From Amycolatopsis acidicola (GTDB lineage Bacteria; Actinomycetota; Actinomycetes; Mycobacteriales; Pseudonocardiaceae), in NCBI RefSeq assembly GCF_007713735.2, contig NZ_VMNW02000014.1, positions 1 to 64,000 on the forward strand: a stretch of 64,000 nucleotides of DNA, read 5' to 3'. The notes under the pieces were generated by a model, which was given only the letters and a program-made list of their open reading frames with translations, searched no databases and was not told the DNA's origin. Every line of letters begins with the position of its first letter. Within the stretch, counting starts at the first letter, position 1. The position numbers and the translations under genes are program-made. Below are positions 12,330-20,101 of the stretch, in pieces.

Positions 12330-13535
12330 TCAGGCGACGATGCGCAGCGGGTTCTCCAGTAGCGCGGTCAGTTGCTGCAGGAACACGGCACCGGTGGCGC
12401 CGTCGATCGCGCGGTGGTCGGCGGACAGCGTGAGCCGCAGGATTTTGCGTTCCGTCACCTCACCGTCGACGAGTTTCAGTTCCGGCGTGGCGGCACCGAC
12501 GGCCAGGATCGCGGCCTCCGGCGGGTTGATGACGGCGGAGAACTGCTCGATGCCGAACATGCCGAGGTTCGACACGGTGAACGTGCCGCCGCTCATCTCG
12601 TCGGCGCGGAGTTTGCCGTCGCGGGCGCGTTCGGCCTTGTCCCGGGACTCCGCGGCGATCTCCGAGACCGCCTTGCGGTCGGTGTCACGGATGACGGGGA
12701 CGACGAGGCCCGCGGGCACGGCCACCGCGACGCCGACGTGGACACCGTTGTGCCGCAACAGTTTGTCCCCGGCGAAGGAGACGTTCACGGCCGGGTTGGC
12801 GCGCAACGTGATCGCCACGGCGCGCAGCAGCAGGTCGTTCACGCTGACCTTCGCGCCGCCCGCCGACTGCACCGCGTTGTTGACAGTGCCGCGGAACGCG
12901 AGCAGTTCCGTCACGTCGACGGCTGAGGTCAGGTAGAAGTGGGGCGCGTCGCGCTTGCTCTCGGTCAGCCGCTTTGCCGCCACTCGCTGGATCGAGGTGA
13001 GCGGAACCTCCTCGTAGTCCCCGGAAACCTGGACCGGGGCGGACGCGGCCGGCGCGGGCGACGGCACGGCGGCCGCTTCGATGTCCTTGCGGATGATCCG
13101 GCCGCCGGGCCCCGTGCCGGTGACCTCGGCGAGATCCAAGCCCGCTTCCCGCGCGAGCTTGCGGGCCAGCGGGGAAGCCTTGGGGCGCGAGGACTTCTCC
13201 GCCACCACAGGCGCGGCGGCAGGCGCGGACCCGGCAGCAGGAGCCGGAGCGGCGGCAGGGGCAGGCGCGGCAGCGGGGGCAGCCGAAGCGGCGGCCCCAC
13301 TCCCGTCACCCACGATGGCGATCGGGGCGCCGATCGCGACCCGCTCGCCTTCCTTCGCCAGGACGCGTTCCAGCACGCCCTCGTCGTAGGCCTCCAGCTC
13401 CATGATGGCCTTGTCGGTCTCGATCTCGGCGAGCACTTCGCCGTTTGCCACCTTGTCGCCCACCTGTTTGCGCCAGGCGACGATGACGCCCTCCTCCATG
13501 GTGTCGGAGAGCCGGGGCATGGTGATTTCGGGCAT
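12330..13535 (-). CDS. pdhC: Dihydrolipoamide acyltransferase, E2 of 2-oxoacid dehydrogenase
   Basis: A 401-aa E2 core. One lipoyl domain comes first (residues 1-80) with the lipoylated Lys42 in EIETDKAIMEL; an Ala/Pro-rich linker follows, then a peripheral subunit-binding domain (ASPLARKLAREAGLDL) and a catalytic domain ending in LTLSADHRAIDGATGA, where His is catalytic. It transfers the acyl group from lipoamide to CoA. Last gene of lpdA-pdhA-pdhB-pdhC, 18 bp after pdhB. The acyl specificity (pyruvate, acetoin or branched chain) is inferred from the E1 subunits only. Confidence 0.92.
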   Translation of the reverse strand: MPEITMPRLSDTMEEGVIVAWRKQVGDKVANGEVLAEIETDKAIMELEAYDEGVLERVLAKEGERVAIGAPIAIVGDGSGAAASAAPAAAPAPAAAPAPAAGSAPAAAPVVAEKSSRPKASPLARKLAREAGLDLAEVTGTGPGGRIIRKDIEAAAVPSPAPAASAPVQVSGDYEEVPLTSIQRVAAKRLTESKRDAPHFYLTSAVDVTELLAFRGTVNNAVQSAGGAKVSVNDLLLRAVAITLRANPAVNVSFAGDKLLRHNGVHVGVAVAVPAGLVVPVIRDTDRKAVSEIAAESRDKAERARDGKLRADEMSGGTFTVSNLGMFGIEQFSAVINPPEAAILAVGAATPELKLVDGEVTERKILRLTLSADHRAIDGATGAVFLQQLTALLENPLRIVA

Positions 13536-13553
13536 GTTCGGTCCTGGGTTTCT

Positions 13554-14543
13554 CTAGCGCCTGCCGACGGCGGCCAGTGTTTCGGTCACCGCGGTGTGCA
13601 GCGAATCGGCGGAGGGGAGTGCTGCCTGCTCGAGCGGTTTGGCGTACGGCAGCGGAACTTCGGCGGCCGCGACCCGGCGCACGGGCGCGTCGAGGTGGTC
13701 GAACGCACCGTCCGAAATGGACGCCGCGATCTCGGCGCCGATCCCGTAGGTGAGCCAGTCGTCCTCGGCCACGACGACGCAGCCGGTCTTGCGCGCCGAC
13801 GCCACCAGCGTTTCGCGGTCCAGCGGGCGCAGGCTGCGCAGGTCGATCACCTCGGCCGACACGCCTTCACCGGCCAGCCGCTCGGCGACCTGCGTGGCCA
13901 CCGCGGCCATCCGGGAGTAGCCGATGATCGTGATGTCGGTGCCCTCGCGGGTGACCGCCGCCTTGCCGATCTCGGCGGGCGGCAGGTCGTCGGGCACCTC
14001 GCCCTTGGTGTTGTACAGCGCGAGGTTTTCCAGGAACAGCACCGGGTCGTCGTCGTGGATGGCGGCCTTCAGCAGCGCCTTCGCGTCGGCCGGGGTGCTG
14101 GGGGCGACCACCTTGAGGCCGGGCACGAACGCGTAGTACAGCTCGATGTTCTGCGAGTGCGTGGCGCCCAGCTGCTGCCCGCCGCCGCCGGGCGTGCGGA
14201 TCACCATCGGCACGCTGGTCTGGCCGCCGAACATGCCGTAGATCTTCGCCGCGTGGTTGACGATCTGGTCGAGCGCCACCAGCGAGAAGTTGATGGTCAT
14301 GAGCTCCACGACCGGGCGCAGGCCCAGCATCGCCGCGCCGATCGCGGCGCCGACGAAACCCTCCTCGGCGATCGGGGTGTCGCGGACACGCTTCTCCCCG
14401 AATTCGGCGAGCAGCCCCGCGGTGATCTTGTAGGAGCCCTCGAAGACGCCGATCTCCTCCCCGATCAGGAAGACTTCGTCGTCGGCCAGCATTTCCTCGC
14501 GCAGGGTGCTGCGCAGTGCTTCGCGATAACTGATGACGGGCAC
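13554..14543 (-). CDS. pdhB: Pyruvate-type dehydrogenase E1 beta subunit
   Basis: A 329-aa transketolase-like E1 beta subunit; pairs with the alpha subunit to decarboxylate a 2-oxoacid using thiamine diphosphate. Starts MPVISYREALRSTLREEM, with LIGEEIG and DTPIAEEGFVGAAIGAAMLG (the ThDP-activating Glu region), and the C-terminal transketolase domain with RSLRPLD. GTG start preceded by AAAGGA. Fifteen bases separate it from pdhA. The E1 alpha/beta type in an actinomycete is an alternative to the single-chain AceE PDH; acetoin dehydrogenase (AcoB) is a related possibility. Confidence 0.9.
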   Translation of the reverse strand: MPVISYREALRSTLREEMLADDEVFLIGEEIGVFEGSYKITAGLLAEFGEKRVRDTPIAEEGFVGAAIGAAMLGLRPVVELMTINFSLVALDQIVNHAAKIYGMFGGQTSVPMVIRTPGGGGQQLGATHSQNIELYYAFVPGLKVVAPSTPADAKALLKAAIHDDDPVLFLENLALYNTKGEVPDDLPPAEIGKAAVTREGTDITIIGYSRMAAVATQVAERLAGEGVSAEVIDLRSLRPLDRETLVASARKTGCVVVAEDDWLTYGIGAEIAASISDGAFDHLDAPVRRVAAAEVPLPYAKPLEQAALPSADSLHTAVTETLAAVGRR

Positions 14544-14558
14544 AATTGTCCTTTGTGG

Positions 14559-15599
14559 TCAGAACACCGGGTCGGCCGGCAGCCTGCGGGAGTCGCCGGG
14601 CACCGGGGTGGCGTAGGTGTAGTCGAACAGCGTCGAGGGCTCGGGGTGCGGGCTGGCGTCGGCGAACGCGACCGCCTCGTCGGCGTCCGCCTTGGCGGCG
14701 CGTTCGAGCTCGGCCGCCGAGTCCTCGTCGAGCACGCCACTGTCCAGGAGCGTGTTCTTGAAGCGTGTCAACGGATCCGCGGCCTGCGCGGCGGCCACCT
14801 CGTCGGCGGTGCGGTACTTGGCCGGGTCGACGACGGAGTGGCCCTTGAGCCGCGGGCTCGTCGTCTCCAGCAGCGCGGGCTTGCCCTCGTGCCGGGCGCC
14901 TTCGATCAACCGCGCGGCGGTGTCGCGCACCGCGAGCAGGTCCGTGCCGTCCACGCGCTCGCCGATCATCCGGTACGCCGAGGCGCGTTTGAACAGCTCG
15001 GGTTCCGCGGACGAGCGCTCGACCGTGGTGCCCATGCCGAGGTTGTTGTTGATGACCACGAACAGCACCGGCAGCCGCCAGAGCGCGGCGATGTTGAGCG
15101 ATTCGTGGAAGGCGCCGATGTTCGTGGTCCCGTCGCCCATCTGGCAGACCACCACGTCGTCCCCGCCGCGGTAGTCGATCGCCAGCGCGGCGCCGACCGC
15201 CAGCGGCAGCTGCCCGCCGACGATCCCGTACCCGCCGAGCAGCCGCGAACCGGTGTCGAACATGTGCATCGAACCGCCCCAGCCCTTGGAGGTGCCGGTG
15301 GTGCGGCCGTACAGCTCGGCCATCACGCGGCCGGGCTCGATGCCCTTCGCGATCGCGTAACCGTGCTCGCGGTAGTTGGTGAACAGGTAGTCGGTGGGGC
15401 GCATCGCCGAGAGCAGGCCGACGGCGGTGGCCTCCTCGCCGAGGTTCAGATGGCAGTAGCCGCCGATCTTCGCCTGCGTGTAGCCCTGCGCGGCGCGCTC
15501 CTCGAACCGGCGGATCAGGACCATCTGGCGGTAGTAGCCGCGCAGGGTTTCGACGTCCTCGCCCGCCGGAGTGGTTACTCGTTCGGCTGTAGCGGTCAC
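14559..15599 (-). CDS. pdhA: Pyruvate-type dehydrogenase E1 alpha subunit
   Basis: A 346-aa ThDP-dependent E1 alpha subunit. The ThDP motif GDG (about 155-157) to NNN (about 184-186) is clear in MGDGTTNIGAFHESLNIA and VVINNNLGMG. GGSMHMFD and SRLLGGYGIVGGQLPLAVG are typical of PdhA/AcoA rather than of branched-chain E1 alpha. GTG start with AAGGAG six bases upstream, 10 bp after the lpdA stop. In the complex it feeds acyl groups to the E2 encoded two genes downstream. Confidence 0.9.
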   Translation of the reverse strand: MTATAERVTTPAGEDVETLRGYYRQMVLIRRFEERAAQGYTQAKIGGYCHLNLGEEATAVGLLSAMRPTDYLFTNYREHGYAIAKGIEPGRVMAELYGRTTGTSKGWGGSMHMFDTGSRLLGGYGIVGGQLPLAVGAALAIDYRGGDDVVVCQMGDGTTNIGAFHESLNIAALWRLPVLFVVINNNLGMGTTVERSSAEPELFKRASAYRMIGERVDGTDLLAVRDTAARLIEGARHEGKPALLETTSPRLKGHSVVDPAKYRTADEVAAAQAADPLTRFKNTLLDSGVLDEDSAAELERAAKADADEAVAFADASPHPEPSTLFDYTYATPVPGDSRRLPADPVF

Positions 15600-15609
15600 G
15601 GTTTCTCCT

Positions 15610-17040
15610 TCAGCGCTTCGGCGGGACGTGCACGGGAAGGCCCAGCGCGGTCAGCGCGGCCTCCATGCCGGACTCGCCAAGGGTGGGGTGGGCGTGGATG
15701 GTGTCGGCGAGCTCGTCGAGCGTGGCTTCGAGCGAGATCGCCAGCGCGCCTTCGGTGATCAGGTCGCTGGCGGACGGGCCGAAGATGTGCACGCCCAGCA
15801 CCTCGCCGTGGCGCTCGCCCGCGACGATCTTCACGAATCCTTCGGTGTCCCCGAAAGTGCGTGCGCGGCCGAGCGCGGAGAACGGGAACTTGGCCGCGAC
15901 GATGTCGTGCCCGGCGTCGCGGGCGGCGGCTTCGCTGAGCCCGACGCTGGCGATCTCGGGGTGTGTGAAGGTGGCCGCGGGAACGACGGTGTAGTCGATG
16001 CGCGCGTCGTGCCCGGCGATCACGTCCGCTGCCGTGATTCCCTGGTGCGACGCCACATGGGCGAGCAGCGCCTTGCCGGTCACGTCGCCGATCGCGTGCA
16101 CGCCCGCGACGTTCGTGCGCAGCTGGTCGTCCACGACGATGAACCCGCGCTCGTCGGTGGCCACCCCGGCCGCGTCGAGGCCGAGCGCCGCGGTGTTGGG
16201 CCTGCGGCCGACCCCGACCAGCACGACGTCGGCGTCCAGTTTCCGGTCGCCGACGTGTACCCGCAGGCCCTCGGTGATCTCGGTGACCGAAGCACCGGTG
16301 AGCACCGTGATCCCGCGCTGGGTGAAGGAACGGCCGAGCGCCTTGCCGATCTCCGCGTCCTCCGCGGGCACCAGCCGGTCCTGCATCTCGACGATCGTGA
16401 CCTCGCTGCCGAACGCGTGGAACAGGCTCGCCCATTCCGCGCCGACCGCGCTGCCGCCGATGATCACGATCCGCTCCGGCACCTCGGTGAGCCCGAACGC
16501 GCCGTCGGAGGTGATCACTCCGGGCAGGTCACCGCCGGGCACGGGCAGCCGCGCCGGGGTGGAACCGGTGGCGATGACGAAGTTCCGCGCCGTCGCCTGG
16601 TCGATGCGGGCCGCGGGCTCCGCGGCGTACCGCGGCCCGTCCGGCGCGATGGGCGACGGCCCGGCCTCGTGAATGTCCACTGTGGCCGGTCCGGTGAAGG
16701 TGGCGTGGCCCTCGACGACGGTGACCCCGTTCGCCTTGAGCAGCCCGGCCACGCCGTCGGTCAGCGTCTTGACGATGCCGTCCTTGCGCTGTCTGATCGC
16801 GGGGTAGTCGAAGCCGACATTCTCCGCGTGCACGCCGTATTCGGCGGCCGCCTTGACGGTCTGGAACACCTCGGCGGAGCGCAGCATCGCCTTGGTGGGT
16901 ATGCACCCCCAGTTCAGGCACACCCCGCCAGGGCGCTCTTTCTCCACGAGGCCCACCGAGAGCCCGCGTTGGGCAGCGCGGAGGGCCGCCACATAGCCCC
17001 CGGGCCCGCCGCCGAGCACCAGAAGATCGAATTCGCGCAC
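15610..17040 (-). CDS. lpdA: Dihydrolipoamide dehydrogenase (E3)
   Basis: A 476-aa flavoprotein that reoxidises dihydrolipoamide with NAD. FAD-binding LVLGGGPGGYVAALRAA lies at the N-terminus, the redox disulfide is Cys41/Cys46 in GGVCLNWGCIPTK, an NAD-binding Rossmann repeat (IIGGSAVGAEWA) follows, then AIGDVTG, and the C-terminal dimerisation domain carries the His-Pro-Thr-Leu catalytic motif (HAHPTLGESG). The GTG at 17040 was chosen because GAGGAG sits nine bases upstream and homology begins there. First gene of the dehydrogenase operon. Confidence 0.94.
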   Translation of the reverse strand: MREFDLLVLGGGPGGYVAALRAAQRGLSVGLVEKERPGGVCLNWGCIPTKAMLRSAEVFQTVKAAAEYGVHAENVGFDYPAIRQRKDGIVKTLTDGVAGLLKANGVTVVEGHATFTGPATVDIHEAGPSPIAPDGPRYAAEPAARIDQATARNFVIATGSTPARLPVPGGDLPGVITSDGAFGLTEVPERIVIIGGSAVGAEWASLFHAFGSEVTIVEMQDRLVPAEDAEIGKALGRSFTQRGITVLTGASVTEITEGLRVHVGDRKLDADVVLVGVGRRPNTAALGLDAAGVATDERGFIVVDDQLRTNVAGVHAIGDVTGKALLAHVASHQGITAADVIAGHDARIDYTVVPAATFTHPEIASVGLSEAAARDAGHDIVAAKFPFSALGRARTFGDTEGFVKIVAGERHGEVLGVHIFGPSASDLITEGALAISLEATLDELADTIHAHPTLGESGMEAALTALGLPVHVPPKR

Positions 17041-17167
17041 GACGACGTGCTCCTCACCTTGGCCGGACTTGGTGGGCGCACAGGGTTTTCCCATGCGCCG
17101 ACAGGTCGAGTCTGGTACCCGGCGCAGGTGTGGACCATGCCCAGCGGGCCCAACGTTGGACGAGACG

Positions 17168-17188
17168 GATTGGGCGCCGCGCCCAATC
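17168..17188 (-). terminator. Inverted repeat at the end of the PucR-type gene
   Basis: GATTGGGCGC and GCGCCCAATC flank a single C, a near-perfect palindrome that touches the stop of the regulator gene. It may end that transcript before the lpdA promoter, or may be an operator; the sequence does not decide. Confidence 0.45.
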
Positions 17189-18377
17189 AGGGGAGGTCGA
17201 GCGCCGCCAGCGCGAGGGAGAGCTCGACGTGCGCGCGGTGCCCGTCGAGCGAGTGGCCGAGCAGCGTGGTGATGCGCTGGAGGCGGTTCAGCACCGTGTT
17301 CCGGTGGCAGTGCAGGCGGGTCGCGGCGTGCGCGGCGGAGCGGTTCTCCTCCAGCCACACGGCGAGCGTCCGCAGCAGGGTTTCGCGCTCGCGTTCGGGC
17401 AGCGCGAGCACCCCGCCCAGCGCGTGGTCGACGAGGTGGCGGGTCAGCTCGGGGGAGCGCACGAGGAGCGCCTCGGGATAGCGCTCGTCCAAGGACACCA
17501 ACGCTTTCGCGTCCTCGGGCACGGTGCCCAGCGCGATCAGCGCGAACGCGTGGCCCTTGCCCGCCTCGGCGAGCCCGGACACGGCGGGGGAGGCGGCGGC
17601 CGCGCCGCGGACCAGCGTGCGCAGCCTGTCGAGCACCTCGGCCGGCGCGCGGTGCTCCAGCGCCACGAGGCCCACGACGTTGTCGATCCGGGTGTGCCAC
17701 AGCGAGCGGATGCCGAACGCGTCGAGCGCCGTCTGCGGCCCGGCCAGCGCGGAAACGCCCTCGGCGGTCACCCGCGCGACGACGATCAGGTAGCTCCCTG
17801 ACGAGGGCAGGTTCAGCTCGCGCGCGGCCCGCTCCGCGAAGCCCGCATCGCCCGCGCGGCTGCCCAGCAGGTCCTCCACCAGCGCCAGCCGCCGCTGCTC
17901 GTCACGGCGGACGCGGTCCAGTTCGCTGTTGCGATACGAGGTGGAGAGCGCGGAGGACAGCCCGTCGATCACCGTCCACATCGCCGTGCCCGCTTCGAGG
18001 ACGGCGTCCGGCGGGATGCCCGTGGCCTGGGCCTGTTCGAGCAGCGCCTCCCAGACGATCCGGCCGCCGAGGCGGAAGGTGCGCAACATGACCTCGAGCG
18101 GCACGCCCTGCACCGCCCGGTGCCGCGCGATCGCCGCGACCACCTCGTCGTCCGGCGCCGGCCCCGCGACCTTGCCGCTGAGGACTTCGAGCACGCGGGT
18201 GAGGTAGGTGAGGCAGCCTTCGTGCAGATCGTCGCGCGGGACGCTCGCGTAGTCCGTCCACTCGGGATTGTCCGTGAAGATGGCCGCGAGCAGGCGCTGC
18301 GTCAAGACTTCGACGTCACTGAGCCACGCCTGGGCCAGCCGCCGCGTACTCGGCGACGACAACACGGGTACATCCAC
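17187..18377 (-). CDS. PucR-type helix-turn-helix transcriptional regulator
   Basis: A 396-aa regulator. The N-terminal half resembles the RsbRD/CdaR-like sensory region (EVMLRTFRLGGRIVWEALLEQA). The C-terminus (TLAVWLEENRSAAHAATRLHCHRNTVLNRLQRI; read in parts) is the PucR-type HTH, with the RNTVLNRL recognition segment. GTG start, 11 bp after the MarR gene on the same strand, and 146 bp upstream of the dehydrogenase operon, which it may control. No ligand can be inferred. The frame is open further upstream inside the MarR gene, but that part is a shadow. Confidence 0.82.
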   Translation of the reverse strand: MDVPVLSSPSTRRLAQAWLSDVEVLTQRLLAAIFTDNPEWTDYASVPRDDLHEGCLTYLTRVLEVLSGKVAGPAPDDEVVAAIARHRAVQGVPLEVMLRTFRLGGRIVWEALLEQAQATGIPPDAVLEAGTAMWTVIDGLSSALSTSYRNSELDRVRRDEQRRLALVEDLLGSRAGDAGFAERAARELNLPSSGSYLIVVARVTAEGVSALAGPQTALDAFGIRSLWHTRIDNVVGLVALEHRAPAEVLDRLRTLVRGAAAASPAVSGLAEAGKGHAFALIALGTVPEDAKALVSLDERYPEALLVRSPELTRHLVDHALGGVLALPERERETLLRTLAVWLEENRSAAHAATRLHCHRNTVLNRLQRITTLLGHSLDGHRAHVELSLALAALDLP

Positions 18378-18388
18378 AGCACCCCAGG

Positions 18389-18865
18389 CTACCGCCGCCG
18401 ATCCCCGGCTTCCTCGACCTCCAGCAGTCTGGTCAGCAGCTCGTCGCCCGCGCCGAACAGCCGCCGCTGGACCTCGATGGCCACCGGAAGTGCTTCGCGG
18501 AGCACGGCGACGCCGGTGGTGGTGACCCGGATTTCCTTGCTGCGCACGTCTTTCTCGCTCCGCGGCCGGGTGACCATGGCCTTGCCTTCGAGTGCCTTCA
18601 GCATGTGCGAGACCTGCATGGTGCTGATGTCGCCGTGCCGCGCGAGTGCGGCCTGCGTCACCGGCTCGCCGGAGCGGGCGAGCCACGCCGCCATCGTCAG
18701 CGTCGTGAACTGCAGGTGGGTCAGGTCGAGCGGGGCGAGCGCGTGGTCGATCTCGCGCACGTACCGGTGCAGCACCCGCCACAGCACGAAACCGACGGCC
18801 TTCTCCGGCGCACCCAGCGACGAGGTGGCGAACAGGTCGGTGAGCTCACGGGCTTCGGCGTTCAT
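18389..18865 (-). CDS. MarR-family transcriptional regulator
   Basis: A 158-aa winged-helix regulator. The wHTH core is LARHGDISTMQVSHMLKALEGKAMVTRPRSEKDVRSKEIRVT (given in parts: ISTMQVSHMLKALE is the recognition helix, RSEKDVRSKEIRVT the wing). MarR proteins bind short palindromes and release them when a small aromatic or similar ligand binds. A perfect 12-bp palindrome lies 25-36 bp upstream of its ATG, in the divergent promoter shared with the next gene, so it probably controls itself and that gene. Confidence 0.88.
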   Translation of the reverse strand: MNAEARELTDLFATSSLGAPEKAVGFVLWRVLHRYVREIDHALAPLDLTHLQFTTLTMAAWLARSGEPVTQAALARHGDISTMQVSHMLKALEGKAMVTRPRSEKDVRSKEIRVTTTGVAVLREALPVAIEVQRRLFGAGDELLTRLLEVEEAGDRRR

Positions 18866-18889
18866 GAGGCGGAGTCTAGCGGAGAATCG

Positions 18890-18901
18890 TAAACGCGTTT
18901 A
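18890..18901. promoter_or_regulatory. Palindromic MarR operator candidate
   Basis: TAAACGCGTTTA is a perfect 12-bp palindrome in the 46-bp gap between the divergent MarR and decarboxylase-like genes. It is AT-rich against a GC-rich background and ends 10 bp before the ATG of the right-hand gene, where a bound repressor would block initiation. Confidence 0.7.
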
Positions 18902-18911
18902 TGGTAAGTCC

Positions 18912-19892
18912 ATGCGAATCGGTTGTTACCCCTACGCCGTCGTCCGGCCGCTGTTCGACGGCACAGTGGGGATCGAAGGAACGGAAGCGGAGTTCTCCGG
19001 CACTGGCGGGCTGGTTTCGGACATCTTCGAAAAGATGGTGCGTGAGCAGGCGTTCGACGTCGCCGAGCTGGGGCTGTCGTTCTACCTGCGCACGCTGGAC
19101 CTGGAGGACCCGCCGTTCGTGGCGATCCCGGTGTTCCCGGCGAGGCAGTTCCGGCAGTCGGCGATCTTCGTGCACACCGGCAGCGGGATCCGCGAGCCCG
19201 CCGACCTGGCAGGGAAGGTCATCGGCGAGTTCGCCATGTACGGCCACGACGCCGGCGTGGCCGCCAAGGGCGTGCTGTCCGACGAGTACGGCCTGCGGCC
19301 CGAAGAGAGTCGCTGGGTGATCGGCGGGTTCGACTGGCCGATGGGGCCGTTCGACTTCGTCCCGCAGATCCATCCCGAAGGTGTGGACGTTTCCCGCGCG
19401 CCGGAGGGGAAGGCGCTGGGCCCCATGCTCGACGCGGGTGAGATCGACGCGATGATCTCGGCCGACGTGCCGCGGTGTGTGCTGGAGGGGTCACCCCGCG
19501 TGGCGCGGCTGTTCCCGGACTACGGCGCTGTCGAGCGGGAGTACTACGGCCGCACCGGGATCTTCCCGATCATGCACACCATCGTGGTCCGCCGCGACCT
19601 CGCGCCGGACCTGGTCGCCGCCGTGTACCGGGCTTTTTGCGAGGCACGGGATGTCGCGATGGACCACTACCGGCGTCGGCGCGTCTTCACCAACCTGGAA
19701 CTGAACGTGCCCTGGTTCGGCGAACTGCTCGACCGCGATCTCGAGCTGTTCCCCGAGGGGCTCTACCCCTACGGCGTGGCGGCGAACCGCGTGTCCATCG
19801 ACGCCTTCCTGCGCTGGCATTTCGAGCAGGGCCTGTCCCGGCGCCGGCTCACCCCGGAGGACATCTTCGTGCCCGAGTTGCTGGGCACCTGA
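18912..19892 (+). CDS. 4,5-dihydroxyphthalate decarboxylase-like / substrate-binding-fold protein
   Basis: A 326-aa protein starting MRIGCYPYAVVRPLFDGTVG, with FPARQFRQSAIFVH, PADLAGKVIGEF and the periplasmic-binding-protein-like two-lobe arrangement. It has no signal peptide, which fits the Pht5-type decarboxylase family (often mislabelled as ABC substrate-binding protein) better than a transport protein. The ATG was chosen because the upstream open frame overlaps the MarR gene. Its divergence from a MarR regulator suggests an aromatic-acid inducer or substrate, which is inference. Confidence 0.7.
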   Translation: MRIGCYPYAVVRPLFDGTVGIEGTEAEFSGTGGLVSDIFEKMVREQAFDVAELGLSFYLRTLDLEDPPFVAIPVFPARQFRQSAIFVHTGSGIREPADLAGKVIGEFAMYGHDAGVAAKGVLSDEYGLRPEESRWVIGGFDWPMGPFDFVPQIHPEGVDVSRAPEGKALGPMLDAGEIDAMISADVPRCVLEGSPRVARLFPDYGAVEREYYGRTGIFPIMHTIVVRRDLAPDLVAAVYRAFCEARDVAMDHYRRRRVFTNLELNVPWFGELLDRDLELFPEGLYPYGVAANRVSIDAFLRWHFEQGLSRRRLTPEDIFVPELLGT

Positions 19893-19900
19893 GAGGGCAG

Positions 19901-20101
19901 CTAGAGACTGTTTTCAATGTGGTTTGCGTGGCGGTGCGGGTAGGGGAACCTGAGGCGGCCGCTGACTGTGGGATCGCCTCCTCATGAATGCCCATTCACC
20001 ACAGTCGGCGCTGTCCTCGCCAGCGACCACCTCAGAACCCCCGGCGGTGCAAGGTGACGGCCCACCGCAAGCGGCTCCGCCGCTTCCAAAACACTTCCTA
20101 G
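19901..20101. mobile_element. MITE-like element with CTAG flanks
   Basis: About 200 bp of non-coding DNA bounded by CTAG on both sides. Its ends form imperfect terminal inverted repeats sharing a TGTTTT core (AGACTGTTTTCAATG at the left; the right end read in reverse is GAAGTGTTTTGGAAG). Inner arms also pair: 19943-19964 with 20021-20041 (CTGAGG...CGCTG), and GACTGTGG at 19964-19971 with CCACAGTC at 19999-20006. The right CTAG contains the TAG stop of the neighbouring gene. CTAG duplication recalls IS5-type targets. No transposase remains. Confidence 0.55.
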
